Under the pieces are notes generated by a model that was given only the letters and a program-made list of their open reading frames with translations, was not told where the DNA came from and did not search any database. Of a DNA stretch of 12,068 bases, positions 1 to 5,103 are shown piece after piece. Made by a program: the position numbers and the translations under genes. The stretch comes from an uncultured Capnocytophaga sp. Its GTDB lineage: Bacteria > Bacteroidota > Bacteroidia > Flavobacteriales > Flavobacteriaceae. The stretch is taken from assembly GCF_938029845.1 (NCBI RefSeq), contig NZ_CALHGG010000119.1, positions 1-12,068 of the forward strand, written 5' to 3'. Position 1 is the first letter of the stretch, and the number at the start of each line of letters is the position of its first letter.

Positions 1-53
1 TCTCTTATCTCTATCTGATAAGGATTTTTATAAAGCCAAAGGGTGTTTTTCAT
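1..53 (-). CDS. Start of a gene cut by the window edge (unknown function)
   Basis: An ATG at 53 opens a frame that runs without a stop to the left edge, giving 17 codons that begin MKNTLWLYKNPYQIEI. It starts 13 bases after the TAA of the preceding gene, and the leader between them is A-rich (AAAAAATCGAATTT), as is usual for translation starts in this phylum. The close spacing suggests the same transcript as the gene at 67-519. Too little is visible to assign a family. Confidence 0.55.
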   Translation of the reverse strand, partial: MKNTLWLYKNPYQIEIR

Positions 54-66
54 AAATTCGATTTTT

Positions 67-519
67 TTATGTATTACTACATATTACCAATAGAGATGAA
101 TCATTGATTGTAATTTCCTCTAACTTGTTGTCCTGCGCAAAAGAATAAGGGTTTTCAAAGAAAAAAGCCATATTCTCATACATAGAATTAGGAATATAAA
201 AGAAATTCTCATCATCATCGTACTGAGCCGTAGGATATGTATCCATAAATGCACCTAAAGTACTCCCTATTCCTATATCATTGAATTTGCCTAAGAACTT
301 ATTATAGAAAGATATCTGAGCTACTTTATTATACAACAAATTGACTTTTACGATGATGCTATCCATAAAAACGACTATTAGAAAATGGGTATCTAATTCA
401 AAAACCACATTCCCTCTTTGATATTCATCTCTTAATAGCTTTTCAAATGCTCCTATAGAATTTCCTAAACTAACCTCTTTCAGTCCGTTAGGTTGAATAG
501 ATGATTTAAGTATACCCAT
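67..519 (-). CDS. Hypothetical protein with two similar halves, immunity-like context
   Basis: 150 residues, no signal peptide and no membrane segment, so probably cytoplasmic. I do not recognise the family. The protein reads as two related units. Residues about 18-75 begin LGNSIGAFEKLL and about 81-145 begin IGSTLGAFMDTY. Each continues as an acidic or polar stretch, then a run of alternating hydrophobic residues, then a strand such as KVAQISFYN or LEEITINDS. Such short two-repeat beta-rich proteins are common among immunity proteins, but that role is inferred only from the neighbouring SUKH and DUF4375 genes. The ATG at 519 is the first in-frame start. A 79-base gap carrying a partial REP-like sequence separates it from the gene upstream. 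It is more AT-rich than the SUKH gene at 599-1066. Confidence 0.75.
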   Translation of the reverse strand: MGILKSSIQPNGLKEVSLGNSIGAFEKLLRDEYQRGNVVFELDTHFLIVVFMDSIIVKVNLLYNKVAQISFYNKFLGKFNDIGIGSTLGAFMDTYPTAQYDDDENFFYIPNSMYENMAFFFENPYSFAQDNKLEEITINDSSLLVICSNT

Positions 520-570
520 TTTTATTATTTTAACGTGAGTTCGATGTGAGAATGTAATTGTATTTGTATG

Positions 571-593
571 GATTCCAAGCTCGTGCCAGCTGG
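571..593. repeat. Partial REP-like repeat copy
   Basis: The 14 bases CAAGCTCGTGCCAG at 576-589 are the exact reverse complement of 8660-8673, which is one arm of the hairpin between the DoxX-like gene and the frameshifted gene. Here the second arm is degenerate. The overlapping palindrome CCAGCTGG at 586-593 and a bulged CCAAGCT/AGCTGG stem remain. The copy lies between two genes, as REP-like elements usually do. Confidence 0.5.
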
Positions 594-598
594 GGTTT

Positions 599-1066
599 TT
601 AAGGTCGTATAATTGTTTCTTCTACTTTGCCTTTGATCATATTTTCAATAGCGGTATAGAGGTCGCCCCCATAGAAATAGTAATGGGTTTTGCGAGGAGC
701 CCAAGAAGAAAGATCTACCACGCCCCATACACTCCCTACACTATCTATACAGAGAACTTCATCGGCATTGACATCGCCAAAGGGAATAAGCTCGGTAATA
801 CCTGCATCTGATTCGTAGTATAGTATCTCTTGGCGAGTGGGGAGGTTTTGTGAGGAAATAAAAGCCATATAACCGTCGTTGCGTTTGATATCCTTGCCGT
901 CGAATATGGTAAGGAAAGTAACAAGTTCATGCGGCAAATCGTCATAACCTGCCTCGCGATAACGCGCTTTGATAGTTTCCGTACGAGCGCGTCGCTCTTC
1001 TTTAGAGAGGGTATTGAGTAAGGTGACACCTTGCTGGGCTAAAAGGTTTTCTAATGATTTTTTCAT
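599..1066 (-). CDS. SMI1/KNR4 (SUKH superfamily) protein, probable immunity protein
   Basis: 155 residues. The SUKH pattern is visible: an N-terminal helical lead with LPHELVTFLTIFDG at about 44-57 (the family's 'LP.el..fl..~nG' helix), then LIPFGDVNADEVLCID at about 93-108, the beta-strand segment that in this family precedes a turn and a hydrophobic strand (here WGVVDLSS), and a C-terminal helix. SUKH proteins are known in bacteria mainly as cytoplasmic immunity proteins against polymorphic and contact-dependent toxins. No cognate toxin is visible here, so the target is unknown. The start overlaps the stop of the upstream gene by four bases (ATGA at 1063-1066), implying translational coupling with the DUF4375-type gene. 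Confidence 0.82.
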   Translation of the reverse strand: MKKSLENLLAQQGVTLLNTLSKEERRARTETIKARYREAGYDDLPHELVTFLTIFDGKDIKRNDGYMAFISSQNLPTRQEILYYESDAGITELIPFGDVNADEVLCIDSVGSVWGVVDLSSWAPRKTHYYFYGGDLYTAIENMIKGKVEETIIRP

Positions 1067-1566
1067 TGTTTCTTTACTTGGGCAAACTCATCAAGATGCT
1101 CCCATATATACTTTTTTATATTTTCAGAATCTTCTGTGTCGTCCATAAAATCACAATAATCTTGGTCTAAATCATCAAATTCTGGATACTTTTCGTAGAA
1201 CTCTTCAAATTCTTCATCAGAAATATCATCAGCTCCTTCTATTTCTTCTTTGTGTATTTCATAAAGTACTTTGCCTTTTCTGACAATATCAGCCATATTA
1301 TAAGCTCCCCATTTTTCTAAGGATTCAGCCAAGGGAGAAAGAAAAACACGCTCCCCACAACCATTCATAATAAGCTGTATAGAGCCTCCATTGAATATTT
1401 CACGAAACATATCGTTGAAAGCTAATAGCGATTGCTGGGATACGGTGAGGTCTGCCCCTTGTCGTTCTAAGTCTATATAAGCATTTATAAAAACAAATAA
1501 GAACTCCATAGGGTCTTCTTGTTTTGCTTTTTCTTCTATTTCTGATAATTGTATTTCTGGTAACAT
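1063..1566 (-). CDS. DMP19 / DUF4375-like protein
   Basis: 167 residues, strongly acidic in the C-terminal third (about 106-160). The central signature FNGGSIQLIMNGCGERV at about 58-74 followed by an LAESLEKWGAYNMADIVRKG helix matches the DMP19/DUF4375 pattern 'NGGf.q...N..G......l..iGA......i'. The tail, with FDDLDQDYCDFMDD and a final helix, also fits. A Neisseria DMP19 protein is known as a DNA-mimic that binds a transcription factor. Many relatives sit in immunity gene clusters, and which role applies here is not shown. It overlaps the downstream SUKH gene by ATGA and lies 11 bases after the small membrane gene, so these genes probably share one transcript. Confidence 0.8.
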   Translation of the reverse strand: MLPEIQLSEIEEKAKQEDPMEFLFVFINAYIDLERQGADLTVSQQSLLAFNDMFREIFNGGSIQLIMNGCGERVFLSPLAESLEKWGAYNMADIVRKGKVLYEIHKEEIEGADDISDEEFEEFYEKYPEFDDLDQDYCDFMDDTEDSENIKKYIWEHLDEFAQVKKQ

Positions 1567-1577
1567 CTATTTGTTTT

Positions 1578-1763
1578 TTATTTTTTCAATAATACTACAA
1601 TCCAAAGGATGGGAAGTAACACCAATACTATAGGGAGTGCTGTTAGGAAAACTAAAGCTGTTAGCAAACAGCCTAAATACTGGTCATAAGTAAAGGCTCT
1701 ATCCAACTGTTCTATGGTCTTATTAACTATCCATAGTTTTTCTATTTTCTTCTTGAGGTTCAT
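1578..1763 (-). CDS. Small membrane protein, one or two helices
   Basis: 61 residues. A basic, polar N-terminus (MNLKKKIEKLWIVNKTIEQL) is followed by a hydrophobic block from about residue 30 to 58 (CLLTALVFLTALPIVLVLLPILWIVVLL) ending in KK. The block contains two prolines and could be one long membrane helix or a tight hairpin. No family is recognised. Its ATG overlaps the TGA of the alkyltransferase gene by four bases, and the next gene starts 11 bases after its stop, so translation is probably coupled to both neighbours. Its position and overlap make it more credible than a chance frame. A function cannot be stated. Confidence 0.68.
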   Translation of the reverse strand: MNLKKKIEKLWIVNKTIEQLDRAFTYDQYLGCLLTALVFLTALPIVLVLLPILWIVVLLKK

Positions 1764-2293
1764 AGGGTTTCATTCTTCACTTCTTCCACTCCCTCTAATT
1801 CTAATAGAAACTTCTTTCGCCACAAGCCTCCACCATAGCCTGTGAGGGTACCATTGGAGCCAATGACCCGATGACAAGGAATGAGAATAGAGATGCGGTT
1901 CATACCATTGGCATTGGCTACCGCGCGTACACTTTGGGGCGATCCCAAGGCAAGGGCTTGCTGTTTGTAACTCCACGTTTGCCCATAGGGAATAGTTCGT
2001 AAGACCTGCCAAACACACTGTTGGAAATCTGTTCCCATAGGGTGAAGTGGTATAGAAAATTCCTGACGCTTGCCCGCAAAATATTCGCTAAGCTCCCGTT
2101 CCAAAAGCGAAAAATAAGAGCTTTCGCCCTGTATAACCGTGGTTTTCTCTCGCTGGGCAATATCTTTTAGCTCTGCTTCCAACACTTTGCTATCGGAAAA
2201 CTCCAACATACAGATCCCCTTATCGGTAGCACAGGCAACCATAGTACCTATAGGGGTTTCTATATGCTTGAGGAAGATTGGTTTCTTTTCCAA
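1760..2293 (-). CDS. ogt: Methylated-DNA--[protein]-cysteine S-methyltransferase
   Basis: 177 residues. This suicide repair protein transfers the alkyl group of O6-alkylguanine in DNA to its own cysteine. The active-site motif IPCHRV is intact, with the acceptor Cys at about 140. The DNA-binding helix-turn-helix runs from about VWQVLRTIPYGQTWSYKQQALALG, with the arginine finger at about 123 (SVRAVANANG), the Asn hinge at about 132, and the C-terminal TGYGGGLWRKKFLLELE. The N-terminal domain starts correctly with IETPIGTMV at 11-19. The only start giving this full length is TTG at 2293, or ATT one codon earlier; the first ATG would remove part of the N-terminal domain. The frame is closed by TAA 18 bases upstream. 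Neighbours are unrelated, which suggests a passenger in the operon. Confidence 0.95.
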   Translation of the reverse strand: MEKKPIFLKHIETPIGTMVACATDKGICMLEFSDSKVLEAELKDIAQREKTTVIQGESSYFSLLERELSEYFAGKRQEFSIPLHPMGTDFQQCVWQVLRTIPYGQTWSYKQQALALGSPQSVRAVANANGMNRISILIPCHRVIGSNGTLTGYGGGLWRKKFLLELEGVEEVKNETL

Positions 2294-2338
2294 AATATAT
2301 TCAATTGGTTAATGTTTTTTACTTCTCATTCTCTTTAC

Positions 2339-2881
2339 TTATACAACATATCCCTGTACATATTCTTCGGGATAGATAATTTTGAAACCCCGTCTATTAA
2401 GGGATTTTTTAGAGAAAAAACATATCTGTATAGCAGGGAATGATTCTAAATACTGATGACCTTTTATCACAAAAGGAGTTCTACTTTCATTTTTGCTATT
2501 GATACCATTTGCTCTAATGGCTTCATATTTAAAGTTTTTTCGTTGCTTTAAAAATTCTATAACACGTGGAACAATAAGATTATGTATTTGTTGTTCTATT
2601 AAGGCTTTTTTTGTGAACTCAAATAATTTAAGATGTTCAGGATTATCTACTAAGTTAAAACACTTATCTTCATCTAATTCAAAAGTAGACTCACAAATAA
2701 CATAGTTATTTTTATATCCTTCCTGTCCCCACCAATGAGCGTTTTCAATAAAAGAATCCCAAAAATAATAACCTTCTCCTAACCAAGCGCTCTTACGATT
2801 ACATAAAAAGGGACCTTGTTCCTCTATTTGATCAGGATTGTTTCTATTTTCAAGGGTTTGATAAGCTTTTCTTAGTTTCAT
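2339..2881 (-). CDS. Putative ADP-ribosyltransferase-like protein paired with a SecB-like gene
   Basis: 180 residues, no signal peptide. I do not recognise a named family. The segment WLGEGYYFWDSFIENAHWW at 33-51 has the 'lG.G.Yf......A..w' arrangement seen in several ADP-ribosyltransferase-fold proteins, where it follows the first NAD-binding strand. Later segments are FKYEAIRANG (117-126) and a terminal FPAIQICFFSKKSL strand (148-161), which resembles the last strand of such domains. A clear first His or Arg motif and the catalytic Glu cannot be pinned down, so activity is uncertain. The start is one base after the TAG of the SecB-like gene (TAGAATG), so the two are almost certainly co-translated. 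The gene is much more AT-rich than ogt next to it. A toxin role is inference. Confidence 0.72.
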   Translation of the reverse strand: MKLRKAYQTLENRNNPDQIEEQGPFLCNRKSAWLGEGYYFWDSFIENAHWWGQEGYKNNYVICESTFELDEDKCFNLVDNPEHLKLFEFTKKALIEQQIHNLIVPRVIEFLKQRKNFKYEAIRANGINSKNESRTPFVIKGHQYLESFPAIQICFFSKKSLNRRGFKIIYPEEYVQGYVV

Positions 2882-2882
2882 T

Positions 2883-3287
2883 CTATATTTCTGTAGTATT
2901 GCTTCGTAATTCTTCCTCTAAACCTGATAAGTTGTAGGTGGGAAGAATAATCCCTGGAACATTAGCCTGAGTAGTAACTAAACTTAGATAGGCTCGTAGA
3001 TAAGGAAATAGAATAGCTATACTGTTTTTATAGAAAAAATCTGGTATATCTTCCATAGTTTCTACATTTTTAAACTCAAAAAGGCCTTTACAATTTACAT
3101 ATACAAAAGGTTCTGTATTTTCTTGCTGTAAAGAAACCGAAAAAATAAGTTCAAAATTCTTCTTATCTTTCAGGAAAACACCTTTTGTAGTAAAAAGAAT
3201 TCCTAAATTACCTTTCTTGTAGTTGTTAAGGTCAATATGTACCTGGTCAAACTGATAATTGATAATTGAAAAAGAGGCTGGTTGCAT
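2883..3287 (-). CDS. SecB-like chaperone
   Basis: 134 residues, close to the usual size of SecB-fold proteins. The C-terminal signature is clear: YKNSIAILFPYLRAYLSLV at 86-104 followed by TTQANVPGIILPTYNL to 120 corresponds to the SecB 'LFPY.R..i..l...~g.p.l.L...n' segment. The N-terminal part is beta-rich, as expected for the SecB peptide-binding sheet. SecB-like proteins bind unfolded clients; solitary relatives outside the export pathway are known to control toxin-antitoxin systems (TAC modules) by protecting the antitoxin. Here it lies between a small acidic gene and a possible ADP-ribosyltransferase-like gene, which fits such a role rather than general export. The leader AAAAAAAAGAATT before ATG is A-rich. 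Its transcription must pass the terminator inside the upstream gene. Confidence 0.85.
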   Translation of the reverse strand: MQPASFSIINYQFDQVHIDLNNYKKGNLGILFTTKGVFLKDKKNFELIFSVSLQQENTEPFVYVNCKGLFEFKNVETMEDIPDFFYKNSIAILFPYLRAYLSLVTTQANVPGIILPTYNLSGLEEELRSNTTEI

Positions 3288-3298
3288 AATTCTTTTTT

Positions 3299-3505
3299 TT
3301 AGTTAAAGAAAAAGCCCGAAGAAAATTTCGGGCTATATATGTTAGTAATAATTTCTACTTTTTCAAAGAATATAGAAGCTAAAAAATCATCTGCGGTGAG
3401 ATCCACCTCCTCATATCCTTTAGTTTTCTCCCAATCTGCTATAATTTGTTCTCTTGGAGTATTTTCAAAATATGCTTTTAATTCTTCTAACAATTTTGAA
3501 GCCAT
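3299..3505 (-). CDS. Small acidic protein with aromatic C-terminal tail
   Basis: 68 residues. The first half (MASKLLEELKAYFENTPREQ, then a helix with DWEKTKGYEEVDLT) is helical and acidic and of a kind common in Bacteroidota, with no known function. The second half is hydrophobic and aromatic: FLASIFFEKVEIITNIYSPKFSSGFFFN. There is no helix-turn-helix. It has its own promoter (3574-3604) and a leader dyad, and is followed after 11 bases by the SecB-like gene. The last 12 codons coincide with an intrinsic terminator, so this tail may be a recent extension reading into the terminator, or a functional tail for chaperone recognition. An antitoxin role is speculative. Confidence 0.7.
   Translation of the reverse strand: MASKLLEELKAYFENTPREQIIADWEKTKGYEEVDLTADDFLASIFFEKVEIITNIYSPKFSSGFFFN
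3305..3334 (-). terminator. Intrinsic terminator inside the 3' end of the 68-residue gene
   Basis: On the minus strand AGCCCGAA (3334-3327), a 6-base loop and TTCGGGCT (3320-3313) form a perfect 8-base-pair GC-rich stem, followed directly by TTTTCTTT. The T-tract is only good in the minus direction. The element encodes the residues S-P-K...S-G-F-F-F of the gene it ends, and lies before the SecB-like gene, so it may act as an attenuator between the two. Confidence 0.8.
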
Positions 3506-3540
3506 AATCTTAGATAATTAAAGGTTATTAATAGTTTGCA

Positions 3541-3559
3541 TAATACAATGAGTGTATTA
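3541..3559. promoter_or_regulatory. Perfect 7-bp dyad in the leader of the SecB-like operon
   Basis: TAATACA (3541-3547), five bases ATGAG, and TGTATTA (3553-3559) form a perfect inverted repeat between the promoter and the first start codon. It could be a repressor operator, as in autoregulated toxin-antitoxin operons, or an RNA hairpin. The AT content allows a chance origin. Confidence 0.4.
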
Positions 3560-3573
3560 CTTCTTAGCGGGCA

Positions 3574-3604
3574 CAAAAATACAACTTTTATCCATAAAAA
3601 TCAA
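3574..3604 (-). promoter_or_regulatory. Bacteroidota-type promoter for the SecB-like operon
   Basis: On the minus strand TTG at 3604-3602 is followed after 20 bases by TATTTTTG at 3581-3574, matching the phylum's -33 TTG / -7 TAnnTTTG pattern. It lies about 70 bases before the ATG at 3505. The same arrangement occurs at 5058-5088, as part of the tandem duplication. Confidence 0.7.
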
Positions 3605-3620
3605 GAAATAACTGATTTTT

Positions 3621-5003
3621 TTACTTTCTTGCTTCTTCTATAGTCAGCCCAAAAGAAGCTAAGCGGCGTTCTAAGTTGGAAAGGATATAGTCTTTCTCTT
3701 CGGGGAAACGTTTGGCTATTGCTTTGTAATAGGGCAATAGACGCTGGTCATCTATCTCAGAAAGGGCTTGTATAACTGTGTGTAACACCTTGTTATCAGT
3801 CTCTTGTAGTCCTTTGATAAAGGTATCGAGGTACTGTTCTTTTTTCTGGCTCTTTCCCAGTGTATAGTAGGCTGTACTACGGATTTGAGGATTTACATTA
3901 TCCGTAAAAGGTAAAATATCTTCCTCAAAATCCTCAGTCTCGGCAAGAAGGTAGGTAGCAAAATTAAAGGTTTCCTCATCGTTTATAGTAGGCAAGAGTT
4001 CCTTTACAGCAGGCACCCAGTCGGCACAGTGGTCTTGAGCATACCACCATATATACTGAAATACTTTCTTGGGCTTTTTGGTTACCAAATCTTGCAAGTA
4101 AGGCTTTGCGCGCTCATAAGACGATTGGCTAAGAATTTCAATTAAGAAATCTCTATCCTCGTTGTTTAAGGCGATAAGCTTTTCTATCTTGTCTAATAGC
4201 GGAGGTTCTAAAGGCGGTTTTTTATGATATACCCCCTCAAGGCAGTCGGTTTGGGTTTTGCGGTCGGTAGTGTGTTCATATTCATTGAGGAGCACCTCTG
4301 CAGCTTCGCCCCGATGGTAGCCAAACCAAGTAGGACGGTCGTCCAAAAGTTGCCCAGAGATCACCTCATCAAGATAGCGCTCGTACCAATCTAAGAAGTT
4401 GATTTCAAAGGCAAATTTAGGTTGTGCGAGGTCTAAATCTACATTCACTATACGACCGGCGTATTTGCCATTAAGCACTAAGGCATGATAATAGGTACAA
4501 CCTTGACTTCCCAAAGGGAGCAGTCCGCCAAAGACTTTTCCACACTGCTGGATATAATCCTCTTCTGTCTCCGTTGTCTCTACTTCCTCATCTTCTTCAA
4601 AATCATCTTCATCTTCTTCACTCATTAATAGCGGATCAGAGAGGGCTTCCCATTCTTCTTGGGTCATATCAGGTGAGAGGGCACAAGGGGCTTTAAGATA
4701 GATTTCTGAGCCTTCATAAAGAAGGTCATCTACCTGAGTTCCAAAGGCAGACAATCCGTAATAAGGCCCTGCCATAATATCTAGTTTTTGGGCATTAACA
4801 TCACCTATAGTCTGTACAAAGGCACGGTAATCCTTAGGTAGAGATACACCGTATTTCTTTTCAAAGGCAAGGACTTCCGCCTCGCTTACGGGAGGGTTGA
4901 GGTGGTACTTGTGTGAGCTGGCACCGAATACTTCTAAGTCTTTATCAGCAGCTTTGGCTTGGGCAAGCTTTTGCTGAATACGGTGGAGTTGTTCTTGATA
5001 CAT
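3621..5003 (-). CDS. SUKH-domain protein with C-terminal HEAT-like repeats, tandem copy 1
   Basis: 460 residues, cytoplasmic. The N-terminal half is SMI1/KNR4 (SUKH)-like: VSEAEVLAFEKKYGVSLPKDYRAFVQTIGD at about 39-68, then GLLPLGSQGCTYYHALVLNG (about 160-179) and FLDWYERYLDEVISG (about 203-217), a pattern of large bacterial SUKH proteins. A very acidic linker (about 129-149) interrupts the domain. The C-terminal half, from about 260, is a series of helical pairs resembling HEAT repeats, for example NPQIRSTAYYTLGKS and NKVLHTVIQALSEI. A role as immunity protein is inferred from the family. It is the downstream member of a tandem pair, with its own promoter (5058-5088) and a two-unit heptad repeat before the ATG. 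Confidence 0.85.
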   Translation of the reverse strand: MYQEQLHRIQQKLAQAKAADKDLEVFGASSHKYHLNPPVSEAEVLAFEKKYGVSLPKDYRAFVQTIGDVNAQKLDIMAGPYYGLSAFGTQVDDLLYEGSEIYLKAPCALSPDMTQEEWEALSDPLLMSEEDEDDFEEDEEVETTETEEDYIQQCGKVFGGLLPLGSQGCTYYHALVLNGKYAGRIVNVDLDLAQPKFAFEINFLDWYERYLDEVISGQLLDDRPTWFGYHRGEAAEVLLNEYEHTTDRKTQTDCLEGVYHKKPPLEPPLLDKIEKLIALNNEDRDFLIEILSQSSYERAKPYLQDLVTKKPKKVFQYIWWYAQDHCADWVPAVKELLPTINDEETFNFATYLLAETEDFEEDILPFTDNVNPQIRSTAYYTLGKSQKKEQYLDTFIKGLQETDNKVLHTVIQALSEIDDQRLLPYYKAIAKRFPEEKDYILSNLERRLASFGLTIEEARK

Positions 5004-5005
5004 AG

Positions 5006-5019
5006 GTGTTAGTTGTTAG
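5006..5019. repeat. Two-copy heptanucleotide repeat before a start codon
   Basis: GTGTTAG and TTGTTAG follow each other at 5006-5012 and 5013-5019, two bases upstream of the ATG at 5003 (minus strand CTAACAA CTAACAC). Longer 7-base arrays of similar sequence occur at 10593-10620 and 11680-11714. Confidence 0.4.
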
Positions 5020-5057
5020 GGGGTATTTTCCTTTCCAAAAAAGTCTATAATTAGAAG

Positions 5058-5088
5058 CAAAAATACAACTTTTCAATCCAAAAGTCAA
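5058..5088 (-). promoter_or_regulatory. Bacteroidota-type promoter for the first 460-residue gene
   Basis: On the minus strand TTG at 5088-5086, 20 bases, then TATTTTTG at 5065-5058 match the -33/-7 consensus of the phylum. The -7 box lies about 55 bases upstream of the ATG at 5003. The element is in the 3' flank of the duplicated gene copy 2. Confidence 0.7.
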
Positions 5089-5103
5089 GAGATAATTGTT
5101 TTT

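Larger units (their letters stand above)
3574..5003 (-). repeat. Tandem duplication unit, copy 1 (gene plus 3' flank)
   Basis: The start codons (5003, 6486) and the stop codons (3621, 5104) of the two 460-residue genes are both exactly 1483 bases apart. Similarity continues past the stop codon into the 3' flank, including the sequence AAAAATACAACTTTT that forms the -7 region of the next promoter. Nucleotide identity is highest at both ends (for example around 3621-3720 and 4850-5000) and lower in the middle. Confidence 0.85.

Noticed and set aside
1760..2293. Asn-Arg instead of Asn-Pro before the active-site motif of the alkyltransferase
   Set aside because: A known branch of the family has NR and an Ala after the arginine finger (RAVANANG..NR), so this is a subgroup feature and not a defect.
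2883..3287. The housekeeping export chaperone SecB
   Set aside because: It is in an AT-rich accessory operon next to a possible effector and differs from canonical SecB in length and N-terminal sequence; only the fold-level signature is shared.
3299..3505. HigA-like antitoxin for a classical TAC module
   Set aside because: The 68-residue protein has no helix-turn-helix and no HigB-type RNase is adjacent, so the classical system is not present.
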